Notes under the pieces: model-generated
Told to the model about the DNA's origin: nothing
Databases searched by the model: none
What the model saw: the letters and a program-made list of their open reading frames with translations, nothing else
Translations under genes and position numbers: made by a program
Shown here: piece by piece, positions 26,450 to 36,215 of the stretch
Layout of the letters: each line of letters begins with the position of its first letter
How positions within the stretch are numbered: position 1 is the stretch's first letter
From: Agaribacterium haliotis
GTDB taxonomy: Bacteria > Pseudomonadota > Gammaproteobacteria > Pseudomonadales > Cellvibrionaceae
DNA: 49,940 nt
Reading direction: 5' to 3'
Assembly (NCBI RefSeq): GCF_002312815.1
Contig: NZ_NKQJ01000019.1
Coordinates: forward strand, 1 to 49,940

Positions 26450-27748
26450 TTGTTTAGTCTTTGGCAGAGCTCTGGTATTTACAATCTCCAGTTTGATCAA
26501 CTGGCGATGATTTTTATTTGTTTGGGTTTATTGTTCCTCGCCATTCGCAAAGGTTTTGAGCCTTTGCTGTTGGTGCCCATTGGTTTTGGTGGGGTTCTGG
26601 CGAATATTCCCGCGGCGGGTTTGGCCCAGTCCGCACTTGAAAATGCACTTTATGCCGGCAACCCGGCGGTATTGGCAGAGCTTGCGATGTTGGCAGGTCT
26701 CGATGTTTGGGAGAGCAGCAAAGACATTGCTTACGCGCTTAAACTTGCAAGCCCAGCTGTTCAGGCCTCAGCTGAAGAACTTGCCTATTACGCCGGTTAC
26801 AACAATGGCATGTTGTACACGTTTTACTCCGTTGCCATCGCTTCAGGCATTGCCCCGTTACTTATTTTTATGGGCGTGGGTGCGATGACCGATTTTGGGC
26901 CGCTGCTGGCGAACCCAAAAACATTATTTTTGGGCGCGGCGGCCCAGTTTGGTATTTTTGCAACCGTGCTCGGTGCGGTAGCGCTCAGTGCTGCCGGCGT
27001 GTTTGATTTCAGCATCGCCGATGCCGCAGCGATCGGAATTATCGGCGGCGCCGACGGCCCGACGGCAATTTACGTCTCCAGCAAACTTGCTCCTGATTTA
27101 CTCGGTGCAATTGCAGTGGCAGCTTATTCCTACATGGCCCTGGTGCCGTTGATTCAACCGCCTATTATGCGCGCGTTAACAAACAAGGAAGAGCGTAACA
27201 TTGAGATGGTCCAGCTGCGGGTTGTCAGCAAGCGTGAGCGTATTGTGTTCCCAATTATTCTGTTGATACTGGTTGCCTTGGTATTGCCAGATGCGGTGCC
27301 GCTGCTGGGTATGTTCTGCTTTGGTAATTTGATGCGCGAGTGTGGTGTTGTCGATCGTTTGAGCGACACCGCGCAAAATGCCTTGATTAATATCGTCACA
27401 ATTTTCCTGGGGCTATCGGTTGGCTCCAAACTTGCGGCCGATAAATTTCTCGACCCTAAAACACTCGGTATTTTGCTGCTCGGTATTGTTGCCTTTGGTA
27501 TTGGCACGGCCGCTGGGGTGTTAATGGCCAAATTTATGAACGTGTTTGTTAAACACAAAATTAACCCGCTTATTGGCTCGGCCGGGGTATCGGCAGTGCC
27601 GATGGCTGCGCGTGTTTCAAATAAACTCGGCTTGGAGTCCAATCCGCACAACTTCCTGTTGATGCATGCCATGGGGCCAAATGTTGCAGGGGTTATTGGC
27701 TCGGCGGTGGCGGCTGGAGTTATGATTTCTCTCGTATCGGCGATGTAA
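26450..27748 (+). CDS. oadB: Oxaloacetate decarboxylase beta subunit OadB, sodium pump
   Basis: A 432-residue membrane protein with about nine or more helices. It decarboxylates carboxybiotin and exports sodium ions. The family motif [12 protein letters not shown] with its essential Asp is present (about residues 196-207), as are [13 protein letters not shown] and [14 protein letters not shown]. Start is TTG at 26450, 18 bases after the oadA stop and behind a strong GGGGGAGAA, so oadA and oadB are closely coupled. A sodium pump fits a marine habitat. Confidence 0.94.
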   Translation: MFSLWQSSGIYNLQFDQLAMIFICLGLLFLAIRKGFEPLLLVPIGFGGVLANIPAAGLAQSALENALYAGNPAVLAELAMLAGLDVWESSKDIAYALKLASPAVQASAEELAYYAGYNNGMLYTFYSVAIASGIAPLLIFMGVGAMTDFGPLLANPKTLFLGAAAQFGIFATVLGAVALSAAGVFDFSIADAAAIGIIGGADGPTAIYVSSKLAPDLLGAIAVAAYSYMALVPLIQPPIMRALTNKEERNIEMVQLRVVSKRERIVFPIILLILVALVLPDAVPLLGMFCFGNLMRECGVVDRLSDTAQNALINIVTIFLGLSVGSKLAADKFLDPKTLGILLLGIVAFGIGTAAGVLMAKFMNVFVKHKINPLIGSAGVSAVPMAARVSNKLGLESNPHNFLLMHAMGPNVAGVIGSAVAAGVMISLVSAM

Positions 27749-27756
27749 TTGCCGCC

Positions 27757-27786
27757 TGACAGGGCGGCCTTGCGCTCGCCCTGTTA
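27757..27786 (+). terminator. Hairpin after oadGAB
   Basis: ACAGGGCG (27759-27766) pairs with CGCCCTGT (27777-27784); two more outer pairs extend it. The tail is TAATTA rather than a run of T, so termination may be weak. Confidence 0.5.
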
Positions 27787-27895
27787 ATTAGCTCGCGCTG
27801 TATTCAGCTAAGCTTGCCCAAACATCCTCTATAACTATAACTACAATTCGTTTTTTATATGGCGGCGTCGTGTAGAATCGGCGACGTGTTCGCAA

Positions 27896-27974
27896 TTGTA
27901 AGTACCGACGATAAGTAGCGATTGTTAGTACCTATAGTAAGCCGCTATTAGATATAGCACCTATCGTAAGCCTC
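27896..27974. repeat. Three degenerate ~26-base tandem repeats before pykA
   Basis: Units at 27896-27921 and 27922-27947 share TTGTWAGTACC, and cores ACCTATAGTAAGCCGC (27930-27945) and ACCTATCGTAAGCCTC (27959-27974) match at 14 of 16. The first core, 27904-27919, matches at 10 of 16. A possible -10 TAGAAT lies at 27873-27878, which would place the repeats in the pykA leader. Confidence 0.6.
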
Positions 27975-27998
27975 TTTTCAAGTACAGTGGAGAAACGC

Positions 27999-29444
27999 AT
28001 GTTCAGACGTACAAAGATTGTTGCAACCCTCGGCCCGGCCACGGATGAACCCGGCGTACTTGAAAAGCTGATCCTCGCAGGGGTTAATGTTGTACGCATG
28101 AATTTCAGTCACGGCAGCGCCGAAGATCACGAGGCGCGCGCAAAAGCGGTGCGTGAATACAGTGATAAGCACGGCAAGCATGTGGCGATTCTCGGTGATT
28201 TACAGGGGCCTAAAATTCGTGTTGCACGCTTTGGCGACGGCCCAATTACATTGTCGGTCGGCGATAAATTTGACCTGGATGCCTCGCTTGAGCGCGACGC
28301 CGGCAACCAGCACGAGGTTGGCATCGATTACAAAGAGCTGCCCAACGATGTGGTGCCTGGCGATTTACTTTTACTCGACGACGGCCGGGTAATACTCAAA
28401 GTGGAGTCGGTTGAAGGTTCGCGAGTTAAAACCGTGGTTACGGTCGGTGGCAAGCTCAGCAATAACAAAGGCATCAATCGCCAGGGTGGCGGTTTGACGG
28501 CGCCGGCGCTGACCGAAAAAGATAAAGCCGATGTTAAAACGGCAGTTGCAATCGGTGTGGACTACCTGGCGGTAAGTTTTCCGCGCAGCGCCGATGATAT
28601 GAAATTTGCCCGCCAACTGGTTAAAGAAGCTGGTGGTGATGCGTATTTGGTTGCCAAGATCGAACGCGCTGAAGCGGTTGAGAACGAGCAAATACTCGAT
28701 GCGATTATTATGGCCTCCGATGCGGTCATGGTTGCTCGCGGCGATCTCGGGGTTGAAATAGGCGACGCGCAATTAATCGGTGTGCAAAAACATATTATCG
28801 ATCGAGCGCGCGCATTAAATCGCTGCGTTATTACCGCAACGCAAATGATGGAAACCATGATTTCTAGCCCACTGCCGACGCGTGCCGAGGTTTTTGATGT
28901 TGCCAATGCGGTGCTCGACGGTACCGATGCGGTTATGCTGTCGGCGGAAACCGCTGCCGGCCAGTACCCTGTGCAAACAGTCGAAGCAATGGTGCGCATT
29001 ATTCTCGGTGCTGAAAAGCATCCGGGCTCGGTGACTTTGCCGCAGCGCTCGGAAGATCACTATCAGGCGATCGATGAAAGTGTGGCGATGGCTGCGATGT
29101 ACACCGCCAATCAGATGAAAGCGGTGAAAGGCATTGCCGCGCTTAGTGAAAGCGGGGCGACACCACTGTTGATGAGCCGCTACGGTTCGCGTATGCCGAT
29201 TTACGCCTTTTCGAAATCGAAAAAAACCTTGCAGCGCGCAGCGCTGTTTCGCGGAGTGCAAACCGTGCAGTTTGATACGGCGGGCATTCCTTCGGAAGAG
29301 ATCAACCGCCGCGTTATTGATTTTTTAAAAGAGCAAAATATTGTTGCTGACGGCGACTTTATGGTTTTGTCAAAAGGCGATTACAATGGCGCCGGTGGCA
29401 CAAATACCTTGAAGATACTTCAGGTTGGCCAGGCAATTTTGTAA
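27999..29444 (+). CDS. pykA: Pyruvate kinase, PykA type
   Basis: A 481-residue enzyme that converts phosphoenolpyruvate and ADP to pyruvate and ATP. It starts [19 protein letters not shown], with [23 protein letters not shown], the catalytic Lys in [11 protein letters not shown] and the metal segment [13 protein letters not shown]. The sequence is closer to E. coli PykA (type II) than PykF. GGAGA at 27989-27993 supports the ATG at 27999. It lies behind oadGAB but is separated by a hairpin and the repeat-bearing leader. Both supply pyruvate from PEP-derived C4 or C3 acids. Confidence 0.94.
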   Translation: MFRRTKIVATLGPATDEPGVLEKLILAGVNVVRMNFSHGSAEDHEARAKAVREYSDKHGKHVAILGDLQGPKIRVARFGDGPITLSVGDKFDLDASLERDAGNQHEVGIDYKELPNDVVPGDLLLLDDGRVILKVESVEGSRVKTVVTVGGKLSNNKGINRQGGGLTAPALTEKDKADVKTAVAIGVDYLAVSFPRSADDMKFARQLVKEAGGDAYLVAKIERAEAVENEQILDAIIMASDAVMVARGDLGVEIGDAQLIGVQKHIIDRARALNRCVITATQMMETMISSPLPTRAEVFDVANAVLDGTDAVMLSAETAAGQYPVQTVEAMVRIILGAEKHPGSVTLPQRSEDHYQAIDESVAMAAMYTANQMKAVKGIAALSESGATPLLMSRYGSRMPIYAFSKSKKTLQRAALFRGVQTVQFDTAGIPSEEINRRVIDFLKEQNIVADGDFMVLSKGDYNGAGGTNTLKILQVGQAIL

Positions 29445-29455
29445 GCGTTTAAAAA

Positions 29456-29500
29456 GAACAGCACAAACAAGGCCGCTTAGCGGCCTTGTTTGTGCTGTTC
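29456..29500. terminator. Perfect 21-base-pair bidirectional terminator hairpin
   Basis: The arms 29456-29476 and 29480-29500 are exactly complementary across a three-base loop TTA; the core is GGCCGC TTA GCGGCC. It lies between convergent pykA and the receiver gene. Reading the minus strand, a TTTTT tract follows (29451-29455), a standard terminator for the receiver gene. On the plus strand the tail GAGTTTAG is weaker. Confidence 0.85.
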
Positions 29501-29513
29501 GAGTTTAGCTAGG

Positions 29514-30158
29514 CTAGCTGGCGTTTTGTTGATTGCGAGCGTCGATGGTCGCTTTCATTTTATTTTCTAAGGTTTGGCCGTCTACGGGTTTAACAACGTA
29601 GTCGTTGACACCGCTTTGAATGGCCTGGCGAATTTTCTTCGCTTCGGATACGCCGGTAACCATACAAAAATGCGCCCCGCGCAGGGTGTTTGATGCCTTG
29701 GCTTTTTTGTAGAGTTCCATGCCGCTGAGTTCGGGCATGTCCCAGTCGCAGAAAATAAAATCAAAAGCGTCTTCGGTTGTTTTGATTTGGTCAAAGGCCT
29801 CGCGCCCGTCGCTGGCGACAACAATGTGCTTAACGCCAATATCTTCAAGCAGGCCTTGAAGTAAAGCTTGAGAGTCGGGCTCGTCTTCTGCGACCAATAC
29901 CAGCACATTGTCCATGCTCAGGTTTTTTCGTTTAGCTGCTGGCCCAGCTTTGGGGGAGCCGGCCTTGTCACTGCTCGCTGGCGAACTTGAGCTTAGGGAG
30001 GCCAGTTTTTTCATTGCCGATTCGAGCAGGTTTAAGGTGTTTTTGTGCTCCTCGCGAACATCCGCATCAAGCTTGCTGTCTTCGAGGGTCTTGCGCAGCC
30101 AAGCTCGTCTCTGGGTGAGCGTGCTAATAACGAGTTTGCTCTCCTGGGCGCTAAGCAT
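29514..30158 (-). CDS. Response regulator receiver protein with helical N-terminus
   Basis: A 214-residue protein. Residues 1-55 are helical and charged, 56-80 are a Ser/Pro/Ala-rich linker, and 84-208 form a CheY-like receiver with acidic pair EDE (91-93), phospho-acceptor Asp138 in FCDWDMPE, Thr168 and Lys190 in VVKPVD. There is no DNA-binding output domain, so it probably acts by protein contact. No kinase or chemotaxis gene is next to it; the hybrid kinase at 31915 is nearby but in the opposite direction. Confidence 0.85.
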   Translation of the reverse strand: MLSAQESKLVISTLTQRRAWLRKTLEDSKLDADVREEHKNTLNLLESAMKKLASLSSSSPASSDKAGSPKAGPAAKRKNLSMDNVLVLVAEDEPDSQALLQGLLEDIGVKHIVVASDGREAFDQIKTTEDAFDFIFCDWDMPELSGMELYKKAKASNTLRGAHFCMVTGVSEAKKIRQAIQSGVNDYVVKPVDGQTLENKMKATIDARNQQNAS

Positions 30159-30333
30159 CAGTGTTTCCTCATATGAATACTAGCTTCAGTATAGAAGGCG
30201 GCTCTGAGCGTGCAGGGCTTTGGCGTATAATGGCGGCGCTTTTGTGCGCCACTATAAACACATGGCGTATCGAGCCGCCAAAGCAGCGATAGCTGCGCGC
30301 TTTTACATCGAATACCCCGCAGGGCTTAGTACT

Positions 30334-30642
30334 ATGAATATAGAGCAACATATACGCAGCGTGATTGAGCAGGAGCTTAAGCCCACGTTTTTATCGCTTG
30401 AGAACGAAAGTCATATGCACAGTGGCCCGGCGACACAAAGTCACTTCAAAATGAGCTGTGTGAGCACTGCATTTGAGGGCTTGAGCCGGGTCAAGCGCCA
30501 TCAGTTGGTCTACGCTGCACTGCAGCCGGCCTTTGATGCAGGCTTGCATGCACTGGCGCTGCATTTGTATACCGAGCAGGAGTGGCAAAATAAGTCGGTG
30601 CCTGAAAGCCCGAAGTGCATGGGCGGCTCCAAACAAGGCTGA
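30334..30642 (+). CDS. bolA: BolA family protein
   Basis: A 102-residue protein. It has the BolA sequence pattern: IEQELKPTFLSLENESHMHSG, then SHFKMSCVSTAFEGLSRVKRHQLVYAAL with the invariant His of RVKRHQ. BolA proteins bind monothiol glutaredoxins through a shared iron-sulphur cluster and affect envelope shape and stress gene expression. The ATG at 30334 gives the normal family length. A consensus -10 TATAAT at 30226-30231 may mark its promoter, although the -35 is poor. It is followed by trhO in the same direction. Confidence 0.9.
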   Translation: MNIEQHIRSVIEQELKPTFLSLENESHMHSGPATQSHFKMSCVSTAFEGLSRVKRHQLVYAALQPAFDAGLHALALHLYTEQEWQNKSVPESPKCMGGSKQG

Positions 30643-30765
30643 GCGCCGGCGCACCTTGTTTGTCCAGCCTGCTTTGCCAGGCTTTGCTTGCTGTAATCGT
30701 GCACTATCTGTACAATCTCGCGCCCTTTCTATCCAGTAAACCGCCTGACTACCCCGGAGCATGCC

Positions 30766-31743
30766 GTGAGTAAGCAAGTATCTGGCGATGCTATTGTCGT
30801 TGCCGCCCTCTATAAATTTGTGAGTCTGCCCGATTATCGCGACTTGCGTGAGGCGTTGTTGGTTTTTTGTTCGACATGGCAACTTAAAGGTTCGTTGTTG
30901 CTGGCCAGTGAAGGCATTAACGGCACCGTAGCGGGTTCGCGTGCGGCCATCGATGCACTTCTGGCTTATTTAAAAGCCGACGAGCGCTTAGCTGATTTGG
31001 AGCACAAAGAGAGTTTTGAGGCCGAACAGCCTTTTTATCGCATGAAGGTCAAACTCAAAAAAGAGATTGTCACCATGGGGGTTGAGGGCATCGACCCGCG
31101 CCAAAGTGTGGGCACCTACGTTGAAGCGAAAGACTGGAATAAATTGATCAGCGATCCAGAGGTGCTGCTGATCGATACGCGCAACGACTACGAAATCAGG
31201 CTGGGCAGTTTTGAAGGCGCGATTAACCCCAATACCGAGAGCTTTCGAGCCTTTCCAGACTACGTTAAACAGAATCTAGACCGGGCGCAGCATAAAAAAG
31301 TTGCGATGTTTTGCACCGGGGGCATTCGCTGTGAAAAATCCACCGCCTACTTAAAAGAGCAGGGTTTTGACGAGGTTTACCACCTCAAAGGTGGCGTGTT
31401 GAAATACCTTGAGCAGGTTGATCCGGGTGACAGCATGTGGCGCGGTGACTGCTACGTATTTGACAATCGTGTTGCAGTGAATCACCAGCTTGAAAAAGCT
31501 GACTGGGATTTGTGTCACGGATGTCGCGAACCTATAAGTGCCGACGATAAGCAAAGTGAGCTTTACGAGCAGGGGGTTAGTTGCCCGCGCTGTCACGATC
31601 GGCTCAGCGAAGCGCAAAAACTGGGTTTTCGCGAGCGCCAAAAGCAGATACAACTCGCCGCCGAGCGCGGTGAAGTCCACGTCGGTGCACCAGCACCACA
31701 GCGTCAGAAAACAAGCCCGCGCAGCCAACAAAATAAGAACTAG
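30766..31743 (+). CDS. trhO: tRNA uridine(34) hydroxylase TrhO
   Basis: A 325-residue YceA/TrhO protein that makes 5-hydroxyuridine at the wobble position of tRNA with oxygen. An N-terminal acylphosphatase-like domain ([15 protein letters not shown]) is followed by a rhodanese domain with active Cys183 in [11 protein letters not shown]-terminal Cys pair region (CHGC, CPRC) looks like a zinc-binding module. GTG start at 30766. The C-terminal tail is basic. A hairpin at 31756-31782 may end the unit. Confidence 0.93.
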   Translation: MSKQVSGDAIVVAALYKFVSLPDYRDLREALLVFCSTWQLKGSLLLASEGINGTVAGSRAAIDALLAYLKADERLADLEHKESFEAEQPFYRMKVKLKKEIVTMGVEGIDPRQSVGTYVEAKDWNKLISDPEVLLIDTRNDYEIRLGSFEGAINPNTESFRAFPDYVKQNLDRAQHKKVAMFCTGGIRCEKSTAYLKEQGFDEVYHLKGGVLKYLEQVDPGDSMWRGDCYVFDNRVAVNHQLEKADWDLCHGCREPISADDKQSELYEQGVSCPRCHDRLSEAQKLGFRERQKQIQLAAERGEVHVGAPAPQRQKTSPRSQQNKN

Positions 31744-31755
31744 TAGGCTTAATTT

Positions 31756-31782
31756 GTGCTCGCTCGCGTTAGCGGCGAGCAC
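31756..31782 (+). terminator. Hairpin after trhO
   Basis: GTGCTCGC (31756-31763) pairs with GCGAGCAC (31775-31782), with an inner CGC/GCG stem. No T-tract follows, so it may only protect the mRNA end. Confidence 0.4.
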
Positions 31783-31914
31783 CTCGCTTGCTTAGCGCCT
31801 TAAATCGAGCAAGTTGAGTTTGTCCGTGCTGTTGTTCACCGGTGAAGCGGCTACACTGAAGCAGTGGGATTAATAACGAGAGGCAGGTTTTGCTACAACT
31901 GACAGGGCGGGGCT

Positions 31915-34023
31915 GTGAATAAGACCCGACTCATACGCACCCAACATACTTTCTTAGCGCTGACCGGGGCCTTTCTTCTCAGTGCCATTTTGATTTATGC
32001 ATACATTCGCGGCTCGCTTATTTTTACCGGGCCCTGGTTATTGACCGCGTTTGTCGTTTTTTGGTTGGTCAATATTCTGTTTGTCGCGGCCATCGTCACC
32101 GGCTTTTCCGAGCGCTTTAAAGACCCGTCGCTGAGCCTTGGCCAGATGTCTTGGGCATCGACCGTTTGCCTGATGAGCATGCTGGTAATGCCACGCTACG
32201 CATTTCTTGTCTATTTTTTGCTGTTTATGATCTCGATCTTTGGCGTCTTTCGCTTGAGTCCGCGCAGATTTTTACACTACGCGCTGTTGCAGGCTTTGAG
32301 TTTGGCGGCACTATTGCTTGTGCAGGGCAGCATGGCACTGACAGACTTGAGTCAGTCCGACCTGCTATTAACCTGGCTGGTCTACGGAGTCTGTTTGTTT
32401 ATTTTGACGATGCTGTGTCGCTCGATGTCGGCTCTGCGGGCCAAGCTCAGGCTGCGCAATGCCGAGCTGCGCGATGCTGTCGAGGCGCGCAGTCAGTTTT
32501 TGGCGAACATGAGCCACGAAATTCGCACGCCGATGAACGGCGTGATAGGCATGCTGGAGCTGATGGAAAACAGCGAGCTCAACGCGGTTCAAAAGCGCTA
32601 TCTCGACATTGCGCGCTCTAGCGGTCACACGCTGGTTGCACTGATTAACGATATTCTCGACTACTCCAAAATTGAAGCGGGCATGCTTGAGCTGGATCAG
32701 CAGGCGCTGGATTTGCGCTCGTTGTTACTGTCTCAGTGTCAGGCGTTTTATTTTCTTGCTAAGCAAAAGGGGCTGGATTTTATTCTGGACTTGGACCCGG
32801 GCCTGCCGGCCAGCTTCCAAAGTGACGCACTGCGTTTGCGCCAGGTTTTAAATAACTTAATTGGCAATGCGCTGAAGTTCACCGAAGAGGGCAGTATTGA
32901 GGTTTCTGTGATTGAGCTGCGGCGGGAACAACAGCAATCGTTGATTGAGATTCGGATTAAAGACAGCGGCCCGGGTATTAGCCCCGAAGTTCAGAGCTTG
33001 ATTTTTGAGTCGTTTGCCCAGGCAGATAACAGTACAACGCGCCGTTTTGGTGGCTCGGGCTTAGGTTTGGCGATATCCAAACGCCTGTGTGAGGCCATGA
33101 ACGGTGAGCTTAGTTTAAAAAGCGAGCTCGGCAGTGGCAGTGAGTTTATTTGTCGCCTGTCTTTGGCGCTTGCCGACGAGGGGCAGGCCGCTGAGACTTT
33201 GGCTCCGGATTTTGATGGCCAGTGTGCTCTGGTGTTTGACGCTTTGCCGCGTCGGGCTCAAGTGCTTGCCCGCGATCTTCGCCATCTTGGTTTGAAGGTG
33301 ATTCTGTGTCCCCAGCTTGACGACCAGGCGGCGATGATTGATTTGGGTTTAGCCGGCAAGGTGCGCTTGGCTGTCATTAACCTCGGCAGCATCGATGAGC
33401 AAAGCGAGCAGTCGCTGAATCAAACTCTGATGTTGCCGGTGTTTAATGGTCTGAAAGTGGTGTTTATTGGTGAGCGGCGTTTGCCGGCCGAGCGTTACGC
33501 TGGCGCGAGCCAACTGGCCGAGCCATACTCTTTACAGGCGCTGAACCAAACCTTGCTGGAGCAATTTGGTGTGACGGTCAACGTGGCGACGCAGGAGCCG
33601 CTAGCTAAGCGCCGCCAGAAAACATTTGCCTGGAGTGCAAACATGCCCAAAGTGTTATTGGTCGAAGACAACCTCACCAATCAGGAAGTGGCGTCAATGC
33701 TGCTCGAAGACTGTGACGTCGAAGTGGATATCGCCGCCGACGGTGAACAGGCTTTGACAAAGCTCGGTGATCAATCTGCCGCATACGCGCTGGTATTTAT
33801 GGATTGCCAGATGCCGATTATGGATGGTTTTAGCGCAACTAAAGCGATTCGGGCCGGGCAGGCTGGTGAGCACTGCAAAGATATCGCCATTATTGCCATG
33901 ACCGCCAATGCACTGGCCGGCGATAAAGAGCGCTGTCTAGAGGCGGGCATGAACGACTATATTAGCAAGCCGATAAGTTTTGAGCTGGTTGAGCAAAAGC
34001 TCGAACAGTGGCTCGCTAAATAG
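31915..34023 (+). CDS. Hybrid sensor histidine kinase/response regulator
   Basis: A 702-residue inner-membrane protein, GTG start. About six helices fill residues 10-180. The HisKA domain has phospho-acceptor His201 in MSHEIRTPMNGV. The HATPase domain has NLIGNALKFTEEG, DSGPGIS and GGSGLGLAISK. A region of about 120 residues (about 440-560) looks like a degenerate receiver without the expected acceptor Asp. A full receiver ends the protein with Asp630 in FMDCQMPIMDG and Lys in ISKPIS. No Hpt domain is present, so a separate phosphotransfer partner is likely. The signal is unknown. Confidence 0.88.
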   Translation: MNKTRLIRTQHTFLALTGAFLLSAILIYAYIRGSLIFTGPWLLTAFVVFWLVNILFVAAIVTGFSERFKDPSLSLGQMSWASTVCLMSMLVMPRYAFLVYFLLFMISIFGVFRLSPRRFLHYALLQALSLAALLLVQGSMALTDLSQSDLLLTWLVYGVCLFILTMLCRSMSALRAKLRLRNAELRDAVEARSQFLANMSHEIRTPMNGVIGMLELMENSELNAVQKRYLDIARSSGHTLVALINDILDYSKIEAGMLELDQQALDLRSLLLSQCQAFYFLAKQKGLDFILDLDPGLPASFQSDALRLRQVLNNLIGNALKFTEEGSIEVSVIELRREQQQSLIEIRIKDSGPGISPEVQSLIFESFAQADNSTTRRFGGSGLGLAISKRLCEAMNGELSLKSELGSGSEFICRLSLALADEGQAAETLAPDFDGQCALVFDALPRRAQVLARDLRHLGLKVILCPQLDDQAAMIDLGLAGKVRLAVINLGSIDEQSEQSLNQTLMLPVFNGLKVVFIGERRLPAERYAGASQLAEPYSLQALNQTLLEQFGVTVNVATQEPLAKRRQKTFAWSANMPKVLLVEDNLTNQEVASMLLEDCDVEVDIAADGEQALTKLGDQSAAYALVFMDCQMPIMDGFSATKAIRAGQAGEHCKDIAIIAMTANALAGDKERCLEAGMNDYISKPISFELVEQKLEQWLAK

Positions 34024-34088
34024 CTTCTTTGTTTTCCGGCAAGCCTTAAGTTAGCGCTTGTCCTTGAAAAATTCCAAAATGACCTTAT

Positions 34089-34117
34089 GCATGGACTTTA
34101 GTTTAAAGAGTCCATGC
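34089..34117 (+). promoter_or_regulatory. Hairpin covering the cnoX start codon
   Basis: GCATGGACT (34089-34097) and AGTCCATGC (34109-34117) are perfectly complementary across an 11-base loop. The right arm contains the ATG at 34114, and the purine-rich AAAGAG (34105-34110) lies in the loop and stem base. In mRNA this would hide the start codon. Confidence 0.6.
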
Positions 34118-34974
34118 CCATGTCTGAGCACATCGTCGAAATCACCCCTGAAAACGCCCAGAGCTTATTAATTGAACAGAGCCAAAAACGATTGGTGCTT
34201 GTCGATTTTTGGGCCGATTGGTGTGCGCCCTGCAAAGCGTTAATGCCAGTGTTGGAAAAGCTGGCCGTTGAATATGCCGGCCAGTTTTTACTTGCCAAAA
34301 TTAACGCCGATGAGCAGCAAATGATTGTTGCGCAGTTTGGCGTGCAAAGTTTGCCTACGGTGATGTTGCTTAAAGATGGTCAGCCGATTGATGGTTTTAC
34401 CGGCAGCAAAACCGAAGCAGAGATTCGTGAACTGCTTGACCAACATCTACCTAAAGCCTGGGAGTCCGATTGGCAGCAGGCCGTACAATATGTGAACGAT
34501 GGGCAGTTTGGGCAAGCCTTGCCCTTGTTAAAAGCAGCATACGTTGATTCAGGTCAGCGCGCGGATATCGCCTTGGACTATTGTAGCTGCCTGTTGCACG
34601 AGCGCCGGCTGGAATTGGCCGAGCAGGTACTTGCGGCGGTGAAAATGGCCGATCAAGACGGGCGCTATCAGCAATTAAAAGCGCAGTTAGAGTTGGCGCA
34701 GCTGGCCGGCAAGAGCCCGGAGCTCGAAGCCCTGGAGCAGCAGCTTGAAGCGGAGCCCGAGAACCTTGAGCTTGTGCAGCAGCTAGCAGTGCAATACGCG
34801 CAAAACAAATTTGAAGAAGAGGCCCTGGCATTGCTTTATAGCCATTTGAGCCGCAATTTAAATGCGCTTGACGGGGAGCTAAAGCGCTGCTTTAACGATG
34901 TGCTTGCCAGTTTGGATAAAGGCGATGCGCTTGCGACTAAGTATCAGCGCAAGCTCTATACCTTGCTCTACTAG
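34114..34974 (+). CDS. cnoX: Chaperedoxin CnoX (thioredoxin-TPR protein)
   Basis: A 286-residue cytoplasmic protein. Residues 1-110 are a thioredoxin fold with WCAPC (36-40) and cis-Pro in QSLPTVM. Residues about 115-286 are TPR-like helices, the CnoX/YbbN layout. CnoX holds proteins under oxidative stress and passes them to GroEL. E. coli CnoX lacks the first active Cys; this one keeps both, so it may also reduce disulphides. Either ATG 34114 or 34120 could start it; both lie in or beside the hairpin 34089-34117. Confidence 0.9.
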   Translation: MPMSEHIVEITPENAQSLLIEQSQKRLVLVDFWADWCAPCKALMPVLEKLAVEYAGQFLLAKINADEQQMIVAQFGVQSLPTVMLLKDGQPIDGFTGSKTEAEIRELLDQHLPKAWESDWQQAVQYVNDGQFGQALPLLKAAYVDSGQRADIALDYCSCLLHERRLELAEQVLAAVKMADQDGRYQQLKAQLELAQLAGKSPELEALEQQLEAEPENLELVQQLAVQYAQNKFEEEALALLYSHLSRNLNALDGELKRCFNDVLASLDKGDALATKYQRKLYTLLY

Positions 34975-35031
34975 CTCGGGCCAATAACTGGCATAATGCG
35001 CGCAAATTTCGTAGGCCTTGCGCCTGTATCA

Positions 35032-35059
35032 GCCACCTAAGGGTGGCCTTTGTTTTTTT
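35032..35059 (+). terminator. Terminator hairpin in the serC leader
   Basis: GCCACC (35032-35037) pairs with GGTGGC (35042-35047), followed by CTTTGTTTTTTT. It lies 11 bases before the serC start. It may simply end cnoX transcription or act as an attenuator; AGGCC (35012-35016) could pair with GGCCT (35045-35049) and block the hairpin. Confidence 0.65.
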
Positions 35060-35069
35060 GAGGACTTGT

Positions 35070-36188
35070 ATGCAAGACTTAGCCAAACCACAAAATCCTA
35101 ACTTTTCCTCTGGCCCTTGTAGCAAACGCCCCGGCTATGAACTCAGTGCACTGCGCACGGACATTCTCGGTCGTTCACATCGTTCGGCGCTAGGCAAAAC
35201 TGTTCTCGAAGAAGCGTGCACTAAAACTGCAGAAATTCTCGGCCTGCCCGAAGGTTATCGAGTTGGTATTGTGCCGGCATCGGATACCGGCGCGGTTGAA
35301 ATGGCGCTGTGGTCTATGCTCGGTCAGCGCGGTGTCGACGTTATGGCCTGGGAAAGCTTTGGTTCCGGCTGGGTGACGGATATTGTTAAGCAGCTCAAAC
35401 TTGACGACGTACGTGTGATGGAAGCCGACTACGGTGAGCTACCGGATTTAAACGCGGTTGATTTTAACAAAGACGTGGTATTTACCTGGAATGGTACAAC
35501 TTCTGGCGCCAAGGTTCCGAACGGCGACTGGATCGCCGATGACCGTCAAGGCTTAACCATTTGTGACGCGACTTCTGCGGTATTTGCGATGGACTTGCCG
35601 TGGGAAAAACTCGATGTTGTGACCTATAGCTGGCAAAAAGTGCTCGGTGGCGAAGGTGCTCACGGCATGCTTATTTTGAGCCCGCGCGCGGTTGAGCGTC
35701 TTGAGTCTTACACGCCGCCGTGGCCACTGCCAAAAATTTTCCGTTTAACCAAGGGCGGAAAGCTAATTGAGGGTGTATTTAAAGGTGCAACCATTAACAC
35801 GCCTTCGATGCTCTGCGTTGTTGATTATCTTGACGCATTAAGCTGGGTCGAATCTTTAGGAGGTGTATCGGCGACAATTGCACGCTCAAACGAGAGCCTT
35901 GCGCTTATTGAAAAATTTGTCGCCGAAAACGACTGGATAGACTTTCTCGCCAAAAATCCGGCTGAGCGCTCCAACAGTTCTGTGTGCCTAACGCTTGATA
36001 CCACGCCTGAAAATGTTAAAGCCATGGTCAAGTTGCTCGACCAAGAGGGTGTGGCCTATGACATTGGTGCTTATCGCGATGCGCCTCCTGGTATCCGCAT
36101 TTGGTGTGGTGCGACGGTTGAACCAAGTGATGTCGCCAAATTATTGCCGTGGATGGCCTGGGCCTATGAGCAAGTTACCGCAGCCTAA
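35070..36188 (+). CDS. serC: Phosphoserine aminotransferase
   Basis: A 372-residue PLP enzyme of class V, the second step of serine biosynthesis (3-phosphohydroxypyruvate to phosphoserine). The PLP-binding Lys190 lies in [13 protein letters not shown]. The sequence ([16 protein letters not shown], then SHRSALGK) looks like the 370-390-residue type found in alphaproteobacteria and some archaea rather than the E. coli 362-residue type. The ATG at 35070 is supported by GAGG upstream. serA follows after 27 bases, so the pair is an operon. Confidence 0.9.
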   Translation: MQDLAKPQNPNFSSGPCSKRPGYELSALRTDILGRSHRSALGKTVLEEACTKTAEILGLPEGYRVGIVPASDTGAVEMALWSMLGQRGVDVMAWESFGSGWVTDIVKQLKLDDVRVMEADYGELPDLNAVDFNKDVVFTWNGTTSGAKVPNGDWIADDRQGLTICDATSAVFAMDLPWEKLDVVTYSWQKVLGGEGAHGMLILSPRAVERLESYTPPWPLPKIFRLTKGGKLIEGVFKGATINTPSMLCVVDYLDALSWVESLGGVSATIARSNESLALIEKFVAENDWIDFLAKNPAERSNSSVCLTLDTTPENVKAMVKLLDQEGVAYDIGAYRDAPPGIRIWCGATVEPSDVAKLLPWMAWAYEQVTAA

Positions 36189-36215
36189 TTAACTAATAAA
36201 TTGGAAATGGATCTT

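Noticed and set aside
34996-35040. A definite serC leader peptide gene
   Set aside because: The short frame has no ribosome site, only one Ser codon, and overlaps a possible -10; kept only as part of an attenuator hypothesis.
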